Source: Ardenticatenaceae bacterium
Lineage (GTDB): Bacteria; Chloroflexota; Anaerolineae; Promineifilales; Promineifilaceae
Assembly: GCA_020634495.1 (NCBI GenBank)
Contig: JACKBR010000002.1
Span: 186,001-250,000, forward strand
DNA: 64,000 nucleotides
Reading direction: 5' to 3'
Below, in pieces: positions 16,689 to 25,667 of this stretch. Each line of letters begins with the position of its first letter. Within the stretch, counting starts at the first letter, position 1. A model generated the notes under the pieces. It made no database searches and was not told the origin of the DNA. It worked only from the letters and a program-made list of their open reading frames with translations. A program made the translations under genes and the position numbers.

Positions 16689-19481
16689 ATGAATAACAAT
16701 CCGCAAGAACAAAATGGTAGGCAGCAGTTGCTGGAGCCAGCCCAGACCACCTTGTCCACCAGCAGTAAAGCCATTCGGCTCCAGCAGCTGTTACAAATGC
16801 GTCCGACACTTGTCGTGGGCAGTGGCGGCAGCGGCCAGCTCATACTAACCTACCTGAAAGCCATCCTCAACGACAGTTTTGGCGACAGCTGGGGCAGCCG
16901 CATCCGCCTTGTTGCCTTTGACACCACCGAAGAGGCCTTCCAGATTCAGAGCGAGAACGGCCTGGTATCGCTGGAAGCGGATGCTGAATTTTTTGACATT
17001 GGCAATGTGCCGGTAGGCAGCATTGTGCGCAACATCGACAGCCAGGCAGCTATAAAAGAACGGCTGGGCGCTGTCCTGGGCAAGCTGCCGGTTGGTGTAT
17101 TGCGCAGTGGCTCCAAACAGATGCGCCCCTTTGGCTTGATGGCCCTGCTTTGGAACCATCCAGTTGTGAACGAGCAGCTGCGCCAGGCGTTGTGGCAGCT
17201 GGCCACCCGTAACCAATCCCTGGACCAGGTCACCCAGCAACAAGGCATTAATGTCTTCATCTGCTGTAGCCTGGTTGGCGGCACTGGCTCCGGCGGGTTT
17301 CTGGATCTCGCTTACCTGATTCGTGATGCGTTTACAGATTTAGGCAGCCAGGCTGAATTTTGCCACATCACCGGCATTGGCTTTCTGCCCCAGGCGTTTT
17401 ACGGTATCAAGGGTCCCAATCTGCTGCCCAACGCCGCCGCCAGCCTGCAAGAACTAAACCACCTAATGGTCAAAGGAAATTTTCAAGCCCGATACCCGGA
17501 CGGCCGAATCATTCACAACCAGGAAGCCCCCTTTGATATTTTCCATGTGCTGGACGGGGTGGACCAAAGCGGCCGTACCTGGACCGACATCTACGCTGTG
17601 GCCGCTATGGCGGCCCAGGGAATCTATCTCCAAATGGGCACGCAGTTGGGACGCAAAGGGGAAAATGCATTCGATAACCTGGACGAAGTGTTAACAACCC
17701 GAACCCATGACGGCGAGGGTACCTTTCTGGCCAGCTTTGGCAAGGGGGAACTTGTCTTCAATGCGCCGCAGGTCGCCACGCTCTTTACGGATTGGCAACT
17801 CCTAACCCTCATGCAAAACCAATGGCTCACTGCGCCAACGCCGGACATGATGGCGCAGCTCGCGACACCGCTAAGCAGCAGTAATCCAGATGCACTTCGC
17901 CTGGCGTTGCAGCGCGACCCGGAAACGGAAGCCCCGCTCTCTCTGGATTTAAGCCAACCCAGCTGGCTCCAGCGCAAGCCTGCCAGCGACATTGCCACCG
18001 AAACGGCGAGCTATCTCAGCGCTTATGAACAGGCACGCATCAAAGAGACGCTGCTGCCTCAAATTGGCAAAAACAGCAAACAGCTGGCCAATCAAATTGA
18101 ACAGCAGTGGGACAGTTGGTTTGAAGGAGCCTTTTTGCAAAAAGACACCTCTTTGCCGGCATTGGCGACCGCACTACAGCAAGCGGGCACCAAAGCAGGC
18201 GAACAGCTGAAGACAGGCCAGCAACAGTTGGCGGAGGCAGAAAAGCGGGAAATACAGCTGACTCAGGCGCTGGCCCAGGCCCAGAGCAACTTAAACAAAG
18301 CAGCCAACAGCTTTCCCCTTGGTCGCAACGGCCGTATCCGCGAGGCATTGAGCTACGTTTTTCGCACTGCCCAGGAGCTGTTTGAAACAACGCTTTGGCT
18401 GCAAACCGTACGCGGGCAGGTAACCATTTGGCAAGTGCAGCACCAATGGCTTCAACAGCAGCGCAATAAATTGCAAGCTTTTATGGATCGCCTGTCTCGC
18501 TGCGCCCGTGAGGTGGACACCGCCAGTCAACGTCGGCAGCAGCAGCTGGCGCAGGCGGGTGTGGGGGCTATTAGCCTGGCAGACACCGGTTACCTCAAAA
18601 GTCTCTATCACCTACATCAACCGGCGGACATTGCCGTTAAAGAGCTGGTAGACACAGCCACCCTGCTTTCACAAAACAGCGCCACGACCCTGATAACCAG
18701 CTTGCGCGTGGCGCTGTCACCCTTGTTTGCGCCCGTAGCTGCTTTAACCATTGAAGATGTGATTCAAGCCCGTCGGGAAGAGCTCTCTCCACGGGCGCGC
18801 CGCCAGCAGTTATTCCAACTGGCAACCCCGTCCTGGAACCTGGATCGCGCCCGTTTGCCAGATGGAGGCAGCAATGTGGTGCGGCTCGAAGTGCTGGGCG
18901 TCCCTGATGCCAATCATTCATTGTTCGAGGGGGAGCCAATGCTGGTTTCCACCCATGATGCCCATCGCTTGACGGCCCTGGTAGTGGCGGCGGGCGCGCC
19001 ACCCTCTGCTCTGCAACAGTATGACCAATATCTGCAAGCCCAGGCACAGCTGGGTGGACGCCGACCCCTACACGTGCTGCCGGACTTTCTGGTGACGGCC
19101 GACCAGGGGCGACTGCTGTTCGCGCTGGGCTCCATCTTTGGCCTCATTTACAGTCAGGGCACCTTTTTTTATTACCAACCAGCTGACCCATTGGAAACGG
19201 CCGTTAAGCTGGCCAATGGGTTGAGCAACGCCATCCACATGTTTAGCGAACAAGAAACGCTGGTCAATGAGGTCAGCGAACGGATCGAGGGACAAATTGC
19301 CCGCCTGGGGCTGCGAGAAGCCATTGCCATCCTGACGGAATATTACAGCACGGCCCCCAACGGCAACACGCCGCTCGATGAGCAACTTCGGGAACTCAAG
19401 CGGCTGGTGCGGGACTACGCTGAAAGTTTACGTCGCATTGACGCTTTTACCGTCGGTATGCATAAAAACGGAGCACGATAA
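16689..19481 (+). CDS. Tubulin/FtsZ-like GTPase (Tubulin_2 type) with coiled-coil C-terminus
   Basis: 930 residues, preceded by AGGAGGCAGTT. The N-terminal nucleotide fold shows GSGGSG (44-49) in the first loop and the tubulin signature GGTGSGG (197-203) inside a hydrophobic context (FICCSLVGGTGSGGFLDLA), as in FtsZ and tubulins. The family usually annotated as tubulin-like domain proteins is long and found beside vWA genes; this fits. Residues about 470-640 are Gln/Ala-rich helices likely to form coiled coils. The C-terminal 250 residues are of unknown fold. It would bind GTP and may polymerise. It sits between the vWA gene (9 bp) and an unknown gene (3 bp), within the run leading to RT and cas1. 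Confidence 0.82.
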   Translation: MNNNPQEQNGRQQLLEPAQTTLSTSSKAIRLQQLLQMRPTLVVGSGGSGQLILTYLKAILNDSFGDSWGSRIRLVAFDTTEEAFQIQSENGLVSLEADAEFFDIGNVPVGSIVRNIDSQAAIKERLGAVLGKLPVGVLRSGSKQMRPFGLMALLWNHPVVNEQLRQALWQLATRNQSLDQVTQQQGINVFICCSLVGGTGSGGFLDLAYLIRDAFTDLGSQAEFCHITGIGFLPQAFYGIKGPNLLPNAAASLQELNHLMVKGNFQARYPDGRIIHNQEAPFDIFHVLDGVDQSGRTWTDIYAVAAMAAQGIYLQMGTQLGRKGENAFDNLDEVLTTRTHDGEGTFLASFGKGELVFNAPQVATLFTDWQLLTLMQNQWLTAPTPDMMAQLATPLSSSNPDALRLALQRDPETEAPLSLDLSQPSWLQRKPASDIATETASYLSAYEQARIKETLLPQIGKNSKQLANQIEQQWDSWFEGAFLQKDTSLPALATALQQAGTKAGEQLKTGQQQLAEAEKREIQLTQALAQAQSNLNKAANSFPLGRNGRIREALSYVFRTAQELFETTLWLQTVRGQVTIWQVQHQWLQQQRNKLQAFMDRLSRCAREVDTASQRRQQQLAQAGVGAISLADTGYLKSLYHLHQPADIAVKELVDTATLLSQNSATTLITSLRVALSPLFAPVAALTIEDVIQARREELSPRARRQQLFQLATPSWNLDRARLPDGGSNVVRLEVLGVPDANHSLFEGEPMLVSTHDAHRLTALVVAAGAPPSALQQYDQYLQAQAQLGGRRPLHVLPDFLVTADQGRLLFALGSIFGLIYSQGTFFYYQPADPLETAVKLANGLSNAIHMFSEQETLVNEVSERIEGQIARLGLREAIAILTEYYSTAPNGNTPLDEQLRELKRLVRDYAESLRRIDAFTVGMHKNGAR

Positions 19482-19484
19482 ATC

Positions 19485-21497
19485 ATGAGCGAAAAACAAC
19501 CTCTGGGGCGGGTTCAACGCACACTTATTGTTAGCTGTGGTGAACTAGCAAAGGAATGTGCCACCCAATTTGAAACTTTTCTGACTGAACGGAGTGGTCC
19601 TACTGCCGCTACAGCGGTAGTCCTCCTTAATGGGACAGAAGAAGGCTGGGAAACGGCCGTAACGGCCGCGCTGCATCGCATCTCTCCTCCGGACCTGGCC
19701 GCCCGGCTGGCAAGATCTGGCTGGGAGCTGGTTCAGCCGCCTGCGCTGCACCTCATTTTATTACTGACAGCAGAAACCGGAAGTTCGGCAAAGTTTTCGG
19801 CCTTGCTCACGACGGTAACCAACCAGATTTATCATCAGCTGAGCCTTGAGCCGTTGGTTTTTCCCATCTGGCTCGTCGGAGATGAAGGAGAGATGGAGTC
19901 GGCTGGCACCTGCCAGACGCCCCATTATCCATTGCCTCTGGGCAGTCTGGTACTGGGTCTGTGCAATCAGGACGGGCTGCGGCTGCCCGATGAAACCAGC
20001 CTGTGTGCTGTTGGGGCAGAGTTGTTGTGGTGCTTGACCACTTTCCCACTCTTTACTTTCCTGGAGCAGCACCAGACGGATGTGCTACTGCCGAATGGGC
20101 CAAACTTTCTGACCGCCGGTATTCATGCCTGGTCCTGGACTCCAGATGCCGTTTTGGAATCTTTTATCCAACGCTGGCGCAGGGAAGTGATTGATCAGTG
20201 GCTTCTTGATAAGGTAGATAATGAAACCTTGTTAGAGGTACCTGGTTGGCTACAAGCCCAACAGCTAACCCCAAAACAGTTTGCCACCTATGCGCTGCAT
20301 GAACGAGAAACAATGCTGCCACAATTGCACGAAGCGGAATGGCAAATGCCGTGGCCCTGGCAGATATCCACCCTGTTCGAAAAAAGTCGCTTTGAAAACT
20401 ACATTGATGAAGAAGCGACGCGGGCCTATGCCAAACAGGCCCAACTCCGCCTTTTTGATCCCCTCCAATATGCCAGAGAGTGCCTGCATAAACATGCCTC
20501 TCACTTGCTGAACGCCCAACCAGTTGCCGGTATTGCCCAGACAGTGGCCTGGCTACAAGCCGTCACGGAGGCGTGTGAGGCATCTCTACAAACGGTTTTT
20601 GCATGGGACAATCATTTAAACGAGGCAGCCGATACTTTGGCGGTGGCTCGTGGCCAGCTGGAAGCCACCCTACAAGAAAAAGTAGCCGATTACCCCAAAA
20701 CGCCACAGGCCTGGCTGCGGCTCCTGTGGCGACCCTGGCGTTGGCCGGGCCACTTTTTAACCTATTGGCGTCTGCAAAAAGCCGGGCAACAACTTTGCCA
20801 ACTGTACACCCAGCAGGCTTCCCTACGGCGGCAGCGTATTGAGCAGCAAACTGCGTATCAGGGCATGATTGAACTAATGCAATTAGTCCGTCGGCTGAGC
20901 AGTCAGGTAGCTGAGATTGGCGAAATGCTACACGCCCGACTGCAATCTGCACCCGTCCAGCCTGCCACAGAAAGCGCCTCGACCACTTTCCCACTTTCCC
21001 GGCTGCCTGCGCCGGACAACCTGTATGAACAGCTGCTGCCAGACAGGCCGGGAGAAGCGACGGCAGCGGCCGCTGCCGTGGGCGGGCTAGGGAAGCAGAT
21101 TCACCAGCTGGATGACATCATCTTTGACCAGCTGTCGGAAGTGGCGGCTACCCGTCTGGCGGTTCTCTACCAGTTACCCCCAGCAGACCTGCTGCTCACA
21201 CAGGAAGTGGATCAAAAAGCAACGCTGTTACAAGATGGGTGGGCAGCGGCCTCCCCTCTCTGGCCTGTCGATGTCGCTGCCCTCGATGAAACGACCCGAC
21301 AGCATCAGGAAAGTATGGCGATAATGTGCGGCAACCATGTGCTGCCATTGTCAGACCACTTTTCCGAGCTAACCAATACGATTTTTACCCTTTCCACTGG
21401 CTGGAATCGTCATGTATGGCTGGTGCGCCTCCATGTCGGATTGCCTACACCAGTCATAACGCCATTCTGGTCCCAGGAGGTAAATGCAAATGAATGA
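19485..21497 (+). CDS. Unknown 670-residue protein, probable partner of the tubulin-like GTPase
   Basis: I do not recognise a family. The gene starts 3 bp after the tubulin-like gene and overlaps the GTPase gene, so it belongs to the same transcript. The N-terminal 130 residues alternate hydrophobic strands (RTLIVSCGELAKECA, AATAVVLLNG, LHLILLLTAE, LVFPIWLVGDEGE) in the manner of a Rossmann-like or tubulin-like fold. No Gly-rich nucleotide loop is seen, so if related to tubulin it would be a non-binding paralogue. Residues about 370-490 are helical with a basic WRPWRWPGHFLTYWR patch that could touch membranes, followed by a probable coiled coil. No signal peptide and no catalytic motif. Confidence 0.7.
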   Translation: MSEKQPLGRVQRTLIVSCGELAKECATQFETFLTERSGPTAATAVVLLNGTEEGWETAVTAALHRISPPDLAARLARSGWELVQPPALHLILLLTAETGSSAKFSALLTTVTNQIYHQLSLEPLVFPIWLVGDEGEMESAGTCQTPHYPLPLGSLVLGLCNQDGLRLPDETSLCAVGAELLWCLTTFPLFTFLEQHQTDVLLPNGPNFLTAGIHAWSWTPDAVLESFIQRWRREVIDQWLLDKVDNETLLEVPGWLQAQQLTPKQFATYALHERETMLPQLHEAEWQMPWPWQISTLFEKSRFENYIDEEATRAYAKQAQLRLFDPLQYARECLHKHASHLLNAQPVAGIAQTVAWLQAVTEACEASLQTVFAWDNHLNEAADTLAVARGQLEATLQEKVADYPKTPQAWLRLLWRPWRWPGHFLTYWRLQKAGQQLCQLYTQQASLRRQRIEQQTAYQGMIELMQLVRRLSSQVAEIGEMLHARLQSAPVQPATESASTTFPLSRLPAPDNLYEQLLPDRPGEATAAAAAVGGLGKQIHQLDDIIFDQLSEVAATRLAVLYQLPPADLLLTQEVDQKATLLQDGWAAASPLWPVDVAALDETTRQHQESMAIMCGNHVLPLSDHFSELTNTIFTLSTGWNRHVWLVRLHVGLPTPVITPFWSQEVNANE

Positions 21498-22701
21498 GTA
21501 CGATAGCTTTGATGCAGAAGGGACAGCATCGTTCGGCTCTCATCCCCCGACGGCCAACGGATTTGAGGGGTGGGATGAACCGAACCACAGCAGCTGGTTT
21601 GAAACATTGCGTCAGCTGTGGCATTGGAACGACCTGGCGGCAGAAATTGGTCAGGAAAGCCAGGCACGGGTCGCATTTGTCGGATTGGCAGGTGCTGGAA
21701 AAAGCTTGCTGTTTAATCGGCTGCGAGGCTGGACGATATCGGGCGATCCGGAACCGGCCCTGATTGAAGCATACGAGTTACATGAAGGATTTCATGTTGA
21801 GCTGCTGGGGGTTTTTGTCCTGTCAGACCTACCACCCCATCCTCCCGCCTTATGGGCCACACAGGAACTGCTGCCTTCTTTAGGGGATCCCGCGTTAGTG
21901 GTGTATTTAATTGATGGGGAAAAAGGGGTGTCTCCCGCAGATTTTCGCTGGATTGCGGCGCTGCGAGCTGCTGGACGGCCGTTACTGGCTGTGCTGAATA
22001 AATGTGACCTGCTGAATGACATTCCCGCAACGGTCGCTGAGGCAACAACCAAACTGGGGATGCCTGTAGTGCCCATTTCAGCGAACACCGGACAGAACAT
22101 CTCTGAGCAGTTGCTTCCCTCGATGCTTGACCGTGTACCCCGCCTGGCCGTCCCTCTGGGACGCGAGCTTTCGGCATTGCGGGAGCAGGCTTCCCGTCGT
22201 GTTATTCGCCAGGCCTCTCTGCTTGCTGGCGTCGCCGGGGTACAGCCGATTCCCCTTCTGGATTTGCCATTTCAGGTCATGATTCAGGTAGGTGTTGTGA
22301 TGCGAGTTGGTGCCGCTTACGGCTATGCTCCCACAGGCGGCGTCACCCGCGAGATAGCCGGAACGGTGCTTAGCACGCTTGGTATTCGCTACGCCGCGCT
22401 GGCTCTGGTAAAGATGATCCCTTTCGTCGGTTGGGCGGTGGCCGGCTTCCTGAGCAGCGGCATGACCTTGCTCTTTGGCGAAGCCGCTATTCGGTATTAC
22501 GAATCTGGAGCGAAGCTGCCGCTGGGGCAACAGATCGTCTGGCCGCACTCCCTGTTGCCTGGAAAGCAGCAAAAACAGGAACCGTCCGTGAGCAAACGGC
22601 CGTTTTGGCGACGCGCCAAACGGTCGCAACAGGAAACAACGCAACAGATGGATGAAATCATTGAGGTGCAGGATGGACAACAAACAACAGCCGAAGAATA
22701 A
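21490..22701 (+). CDS. Ras-like GTPase with hydrophobic C-terminal domain
   Basis: 403 residues from ATG 21490 (21484 also possible); AGGAGG precedes. G1 GLAGAGKS at 65-72, a DxxP-like switch region, G4 NKCD (VLNKCDLLND) and G5 ISAN are visible. The C-terminal half (about 230-345) is rich in Ala, Val and Gly (AGVAGVQPIPLLDLPFQV, then a MIPFVGWAVAGFLSSGMTL helix), similar to the DUF697 tails of membrane-associated bacterial GTPases. The last 60 residues are basic. It could couple GTP hydrolysis to the tubulin-like protein or to the membrane. Its 3' end overlaps the reverse transcriptase start by 29 nt, the key physical link between the cytoskeletal and CRISPR genes. Confidence 0.82.
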   Translation: MNEYDSFDAEGTASFGSHPPTANGFEGWDEPNHSSWFETLRQLWHWNDLAAEIGQESQARVAFVGLAGAGKSLLFNRLRGWTISGDPEPALIEAYELHEGFHVELLGVFVLSDLPPHPPALWATQELLPSLGDPALVVYLIDGEKGVSPADFRWIAALRAAGRPLLAVLNKCDLLNDIPATVAEATTKLGMPVVPISANTGQNISEQLLPSMLDRVPRLAVPLGRELSALREQASRRVIRQASLLAGVAGVQPIPLLDLPFQVMIQVGVVMRVGAAYGYAPTGGVTREIAGTVLSTLGIRYAALALVKMIPFVGWAVAGFLSSGMTLLFGEAAIRYYESGAKLPLGQQIVWPHSLLPGKQQKQEPSVSKRPFWRRAKRSQQETTQQMDEIIEVQDGQQTTAEE

Positions 22702-23605
22702 GCCGCGCCCCCCAGCCCGCTTTCCCGCCCTCATTGCCGATCTCCACTCGCCTTATGGACCCTGGCAGATGGCTTTTTCAGTGGATGCCCTCCGCCGCGC
22801 CTGGCAGCCAGTACGCGCCAACAAGGGGGGCAGCGGTTCAGACGGGCAAACGGTGGCCCAGTTTGAGGCAGAGCTGGATAGCAATCTGGAGCGGTTGCAC
22901 CAGGAGCTGGTTAGCGGCCATTATCAGCCACAGCCCGTCAAACAAATATTGGTACCCAAAGCCAGCGCCAACTGGCGGCCATTAACGCTGTGGACGATTC
23001 GGGACCGCGTTGCCCAGCGAGCCACGTACAACTATCTGGCGCCCGTCTTTGACCGGCAATTTTTATCATGCAGCTTCGGCTTTCGGCCAGGACTCTCAAC
23101 CCAGGATGCCGCTGAAGCGATTAGCACAGCGCGAAAGCAAGGAGCCCATTGGGTGCTGGACGCCGATATCGAAGATTGTTTTGGTCAGATGAAAAACAAC
23201 ATCGTGCTGAAGCAATTATCCCGTTGGCGGGTTCCCAGGCCAGTACAGGATCTGGTACAGCGTTGGCTACGCACCAAAATAGGCAACGCCTGGCGATCGG
23301 ATCAGGTGGAGGCAGGGACGTCTCAAGGCAGCGCCCTCTCGCCGTTGCTGTGCAATCTCTATCTGCACGGCTTTGACAAAGGGATGCAGCAACCCGGCCT
23401 GACGCTGGTGCGCTATGCTGATGATTTTGTCATCCTGGCACGGCGCAAAGCGTCAGTGCGCTGGGCTCAGACGTGGGCTGCCGCTAATTTACGGCGGGTA
23501 GGCTTGCGCATGCACCCTCACAAAACCCGCTTAACCCATTTTGGCGAAGGGTTCCAATTTGTAGGCTGGTTTTTTGTTGGTGAAGAGATGTATCAGCTCA
23601 AATAA
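22673..23605 (+). CDS. CRISPR-associated reverse transcriptase (separate from Cas1)
   Basis: 310 residues from the ATG at 22673, preceded by GAGGTGCAGG inside the GTPase gene; a start at 22652 is possible. Group II intron-like RT motifs: WRPLTLWTIRDRVAQRA (RT2), DADIEDCF (163-170), QGSALSPLLCNLYL (218-231) and catalytic YADD (248-251), then GFQFVGWFF. No maturase, HNH or Cas6 domain is present, so it is not a mobile intron. Cas1 starts 42 bp later in a separate frame, whereas in many type III systems RT and Cas1 are fused. Such RTs let the Cas1-Cas2 integrase take spacers from RNA. RNase HI in the same operon fits this. Confidence 0.9.
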   Translation: MDNKQQPKNKPRPPARFPALIADLHSPYGPWQMAFSVDALRRAWQPVRANKGGSGSDGQTVAQFEAELDSNLERLHQELVSGHYQPQPVKQILVPKASANWRPLTLWTIRDRVAQRATYNYLAPVFDRQFLSCSFGFRPGLSTQDAAEAISTARKQGAHWVLDADIEDCFGQMKNNIVLKQLSRWRVPRPVQDLVQRWLRTKIGNAWRSDQVEAGTSQGSALSPLLCNLYLHGFDKGMQQPGLTLVRYADDFVILARRKASVRWAQTWAAANLRRVGLRMHPHKTRLTHFGEGFQFVGWFFVGEEMYQLK

Positions 23606-23647
23606 ATCCTGGACCACCAAAAGGTTATATCCATAGAAAGGAGATAG

Positions 23648-24700
23648 ATGATGACCTCTGTATATGTACGAGAGCAAGGAGCCATGGTCCGCAAACGGGG
23701 TGAGCGGCTGGTAATCAGCAAACAAGGACAAACGATTGAGGAGTTTCCTCTGAATCAGGTGCAACAGGTTGTGCTGTTGGGCAATGTGCAAATTACCACC
23801 CAAACAATGGTAGCGCTGGTGCAGCGGCAAGTGGATGTTGCTTTTCTCTCCAGCTATGGCAAATTCCGGCTGCGACTGGAGGCAGACAGCTCTGGTCATG
23901 TGAACCTACGGCAGCAACAGCTGCGGCAAAAAGATGGTGGGGATATGACGCTGCCGGTAGCCAAAGCGATTGTGGATGCCAAAATCCATAATCAGCGTGT
24001 GGTGCTGCAGCGTCAGACACGACGCCTGGAGGCTGGCGGTCGCTCAGACGGGGCCGTTTTTCCCAGGGACCACGGGCTGTTTGAGCGGTCTTTGCAAGGC
24101 ATGCTGCAAATGCAGCGTTCAGCACAGACGGCAGATTCCCTGGATTCCCTGCGTGGATATGAAGGCAAGGCCGCCGCTTTTTACTTCCAGGCGATTCGGG
24201 CACTGTTGGACCAACGATGGGGCTTTGCCCGGCGGGATTACTACCCACCGCCAGATCCGTTTAATGCGCTGTTGAGTTTTGTCTACAGCCTGCTGTTAAA
24301 GGATGTGCGGGCCGCCATTCAGCTGGTGGGTTTGGATGTCTACCTTGGCTTTTTCCATGCCTCAGAATCGGGGCGACCCTCTTTGGCGCTGGACCTAATG
24401 GAAGAGTGGCGTCCGCTGGTAGGCGATGCTCTCTGCCTGGAACTTGTCAATCGTGGCAGTCTGGAGCCAGAGCAATTTGTGCAAACTGGCAACCCGCGAC
24501 GGCCAGTTGAGCTTGGCGAAGAAGGGGTTACCCGTGTGCTGCAGGCGTATGGCAGCCGCCTCGGCAGCCGCATTTACCACGCCAATGCAGGGCCAGGTGG
24601 AGAAACAACCTTACAAAAAGCTTTTGTGTTGCAAGCCCGACTGATGGCCCGCGTGATTCAGGGCAATTCCAATACCTATGAAGGCATTCGGGCCAAGTGA
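23648..24700 (+). CDS. cas1: Cas1 integrase
   Basis: 350 residues; AAAGGAGATAG precedes the double ATG (23648/23651). The N-terminal beta domain (VYVREQGAMVRKRGERLVIS, then a QVQQVVLLGNVQITT strand) and the helical catalytic domain are complete. Metal residues: Glu172 in RGYEGKAAA, His237 in GFFHASESGRPSLALDLMEE, and the acidic cluster DLMEE at 249-253. Cas1 with Cas2 cuts and inserts new spacers at the leader end of the array. The array lies 17 kb away at 1.6-6.1 kb on the same molecule. Located between RT and a RemA-like gene; no Cas6 or effector gene is nearby in the window. Confidence 0.95.
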   Translation: MMTSVYVREQGAMVRKRGERLVISKQGQTIEEFPLNQVQQVVLLGNVQITTQTMVALVQRQVDVAFLSSYGKFRLRLEADSSGHVNLRQQQLRQKDGGDMTLPVAKAIVDAKIHNQRVVLQRQTRRLEAGGRSDGAVFPRDHGLFERSLQGMLQMQRSAQTADSLDSLRGYEGKAAAFYFQAIRALLDQRWGFARRDYYPPPDPFNALLSFVYSLLLKDVRAAIQLVGLDVYLGFFHASESGRPSLALDLMEEWRPLVGDALCLELVNRGSLEPEQFVQTGNPRRPVELGEEGVTRVLQAYGSRLGSRIYHANAGPGGETTLQKAFVLQARLMARVIQGNSNTYEGIRAK

Positions 24701-24707
24701 GGATGGC

Positions 24708-24986
24708 GTGAAGCAAAATAACGGATTTCTTGAGCAAACGGCCGTACCAACTGCACCCGGCTGGCTGGCAATTGGGGAGGCAGGGTTTCTGCAACAATCA
24801 CGGATTGTTTCTGTTGCGCCAGCCAATACAGCCCCACTGCGGCGATTGCTGAAAGCCACGCCACCTGAATTGGTTGTGGTATTAACAGGTGGGCAGCGCA
24901 GAAAGACGGCCGTGTTTCTAGATAGCGGGCATCTCATCTTGACCGCCCTGTCTTTGGCAGAATGGCAGGCGTTGCTCAACAGGTAA
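24708..24986 (+). CDS. RemA-like (DUF370) small DNA-binding protein
   Basis: 92 residues from a GTG at 24708, 7 bp after the cas1 stop with GAGG just upstream; an ATG at 24678 would overlap cas1. The core WLAIGEAGFLQQSRIVSVAP, NTAPLRRLLK and RKTAVFLDSGHLILTALS parallel the RemA pattern: I-IGFGN-V-ANRIISIVSP, SAPIKR, RRTRAVVIMDSDHVILSAV. RemA forms ring-shaped oligomers that wrap DNA and regulates biofilm genes in Bacillus. Here, in an adaptation operon, it might bind leader or spacer DNA, or regulate the operon. The first 20 residues are an extra extension. I know of no established link between RemA and CRISPR. Confidence 0.7.
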   Translation: MKQNNGFLEQTAVPTAPGWLAIGEAGFLQQSRIVSVAPANTAPLRRLLKATPPELVVVLTGGQRRKTAVFLDSGHLILTALSLAEWQALLNR

Positions 24987-25073
24987 TAGTGCCGTTTTGA
25001 TCCATCAAGCAGCAAGCGTGCGGTAGCCGTAAGAGAACGGCTGCCGGGCGTATACCCTTCAAGGAGTGAGCAA

Positions 25074-25664
25074 ATGGCTGGTTTGGGTTTTGACAAATGG
25101 CAATGGACCAAAGGACGTGCAGCTATAGTTGGCGTCATTCTCGCTGCGGCCCTGGTGGGTTTTGAGGTGTTTAACTTTGACACAACCCGGTTTGCCTTAA
25201 TGGATTTGCTGGGCGGGCATCGCTTTATTGGCCTGGAGTGGGCCTCCATTCTGGCATTTGCCTTTTGCAGCATCGATTTTGCTGGGGTGGTGCGCATGTT
25301 TACACCGGAGCAATCGCTGCAAAATGAGCCAAAGGAGGTTTGGTTGCTAATGGGAGCCTGGTTGCTGGGGGCGACGATGAACGCCGTGATGACTTGGTAT
25401 GCCGTCGCCTTAACCATTGCGCCGCGGAATGTGGGGGCGACGATTATTACCAAAGGGGATATGTTGTTTTATGCTCCCATTTTTGTCGCCTTGCTGGTCT
25501 GGCTAACCCGCATTTTGCTCATTGGGTCCAGTTCCGTTGCGGCAGATCGTTTGCTGCATGCTTCCGCCCCCCGGCGTCCGGCCCGGCAACCCGTTCGCGC
25601 TCACCGAACCAGAATGGCAAGCAATGGCGAAGAAAGTTTTCAAGAAGATTTCTGGGGGAGTTAA
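25074..25664 (+). CDS. Four-helix membrane protein in the cas operon
   Basis: 196 residues; AAGGAGTGAGCAA before ATG. Hydrophobic segments at about 17-34 (AAIVGVILAAALVGFEVF), 54-72, 90-112 and 126-146, then a basic, Arg-rich cytoplasmic tail (ASAPRRPARQPVRAHRTR) and an acidic end. No family recognised. It lies between the RemA-like gene (87 bp) and RNase HI (3 bp), so it is co-expressed with them. A membrane protein within an adaptation module is unusual. Together with the vWA protein it suggests the complex is tied to the membrane. The basic tail could contact nucleic acid or phospholipid; that is speculation. Confidence 0.72.
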   Translation: MAGLGFDKWQWTKGRAAIVGVILAAALVGFEVFNFDTTRFALMDLLGGHRFIGLEWASILAFAFCSIDFAGVVRMFTPEQSLQNEPKEVWLLMGAWLLGATMNAVMTWYAVALTIAPRNVGATIITKGDMLFYAPIFVALLVWLTRILLIGSSSVAADRLLHASAPRRPARQPVRAHRTRMASNGEESFQEDFWGS

Positions 25665-25667
25665 CCG

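Noticed and set aside
22673..23605. Group II intron or retron RT
   Set aside because: No intron RNA domains or IEP maturase/HNH regions seen, and cas1, RNase HI and cas2 follow in the same operon.
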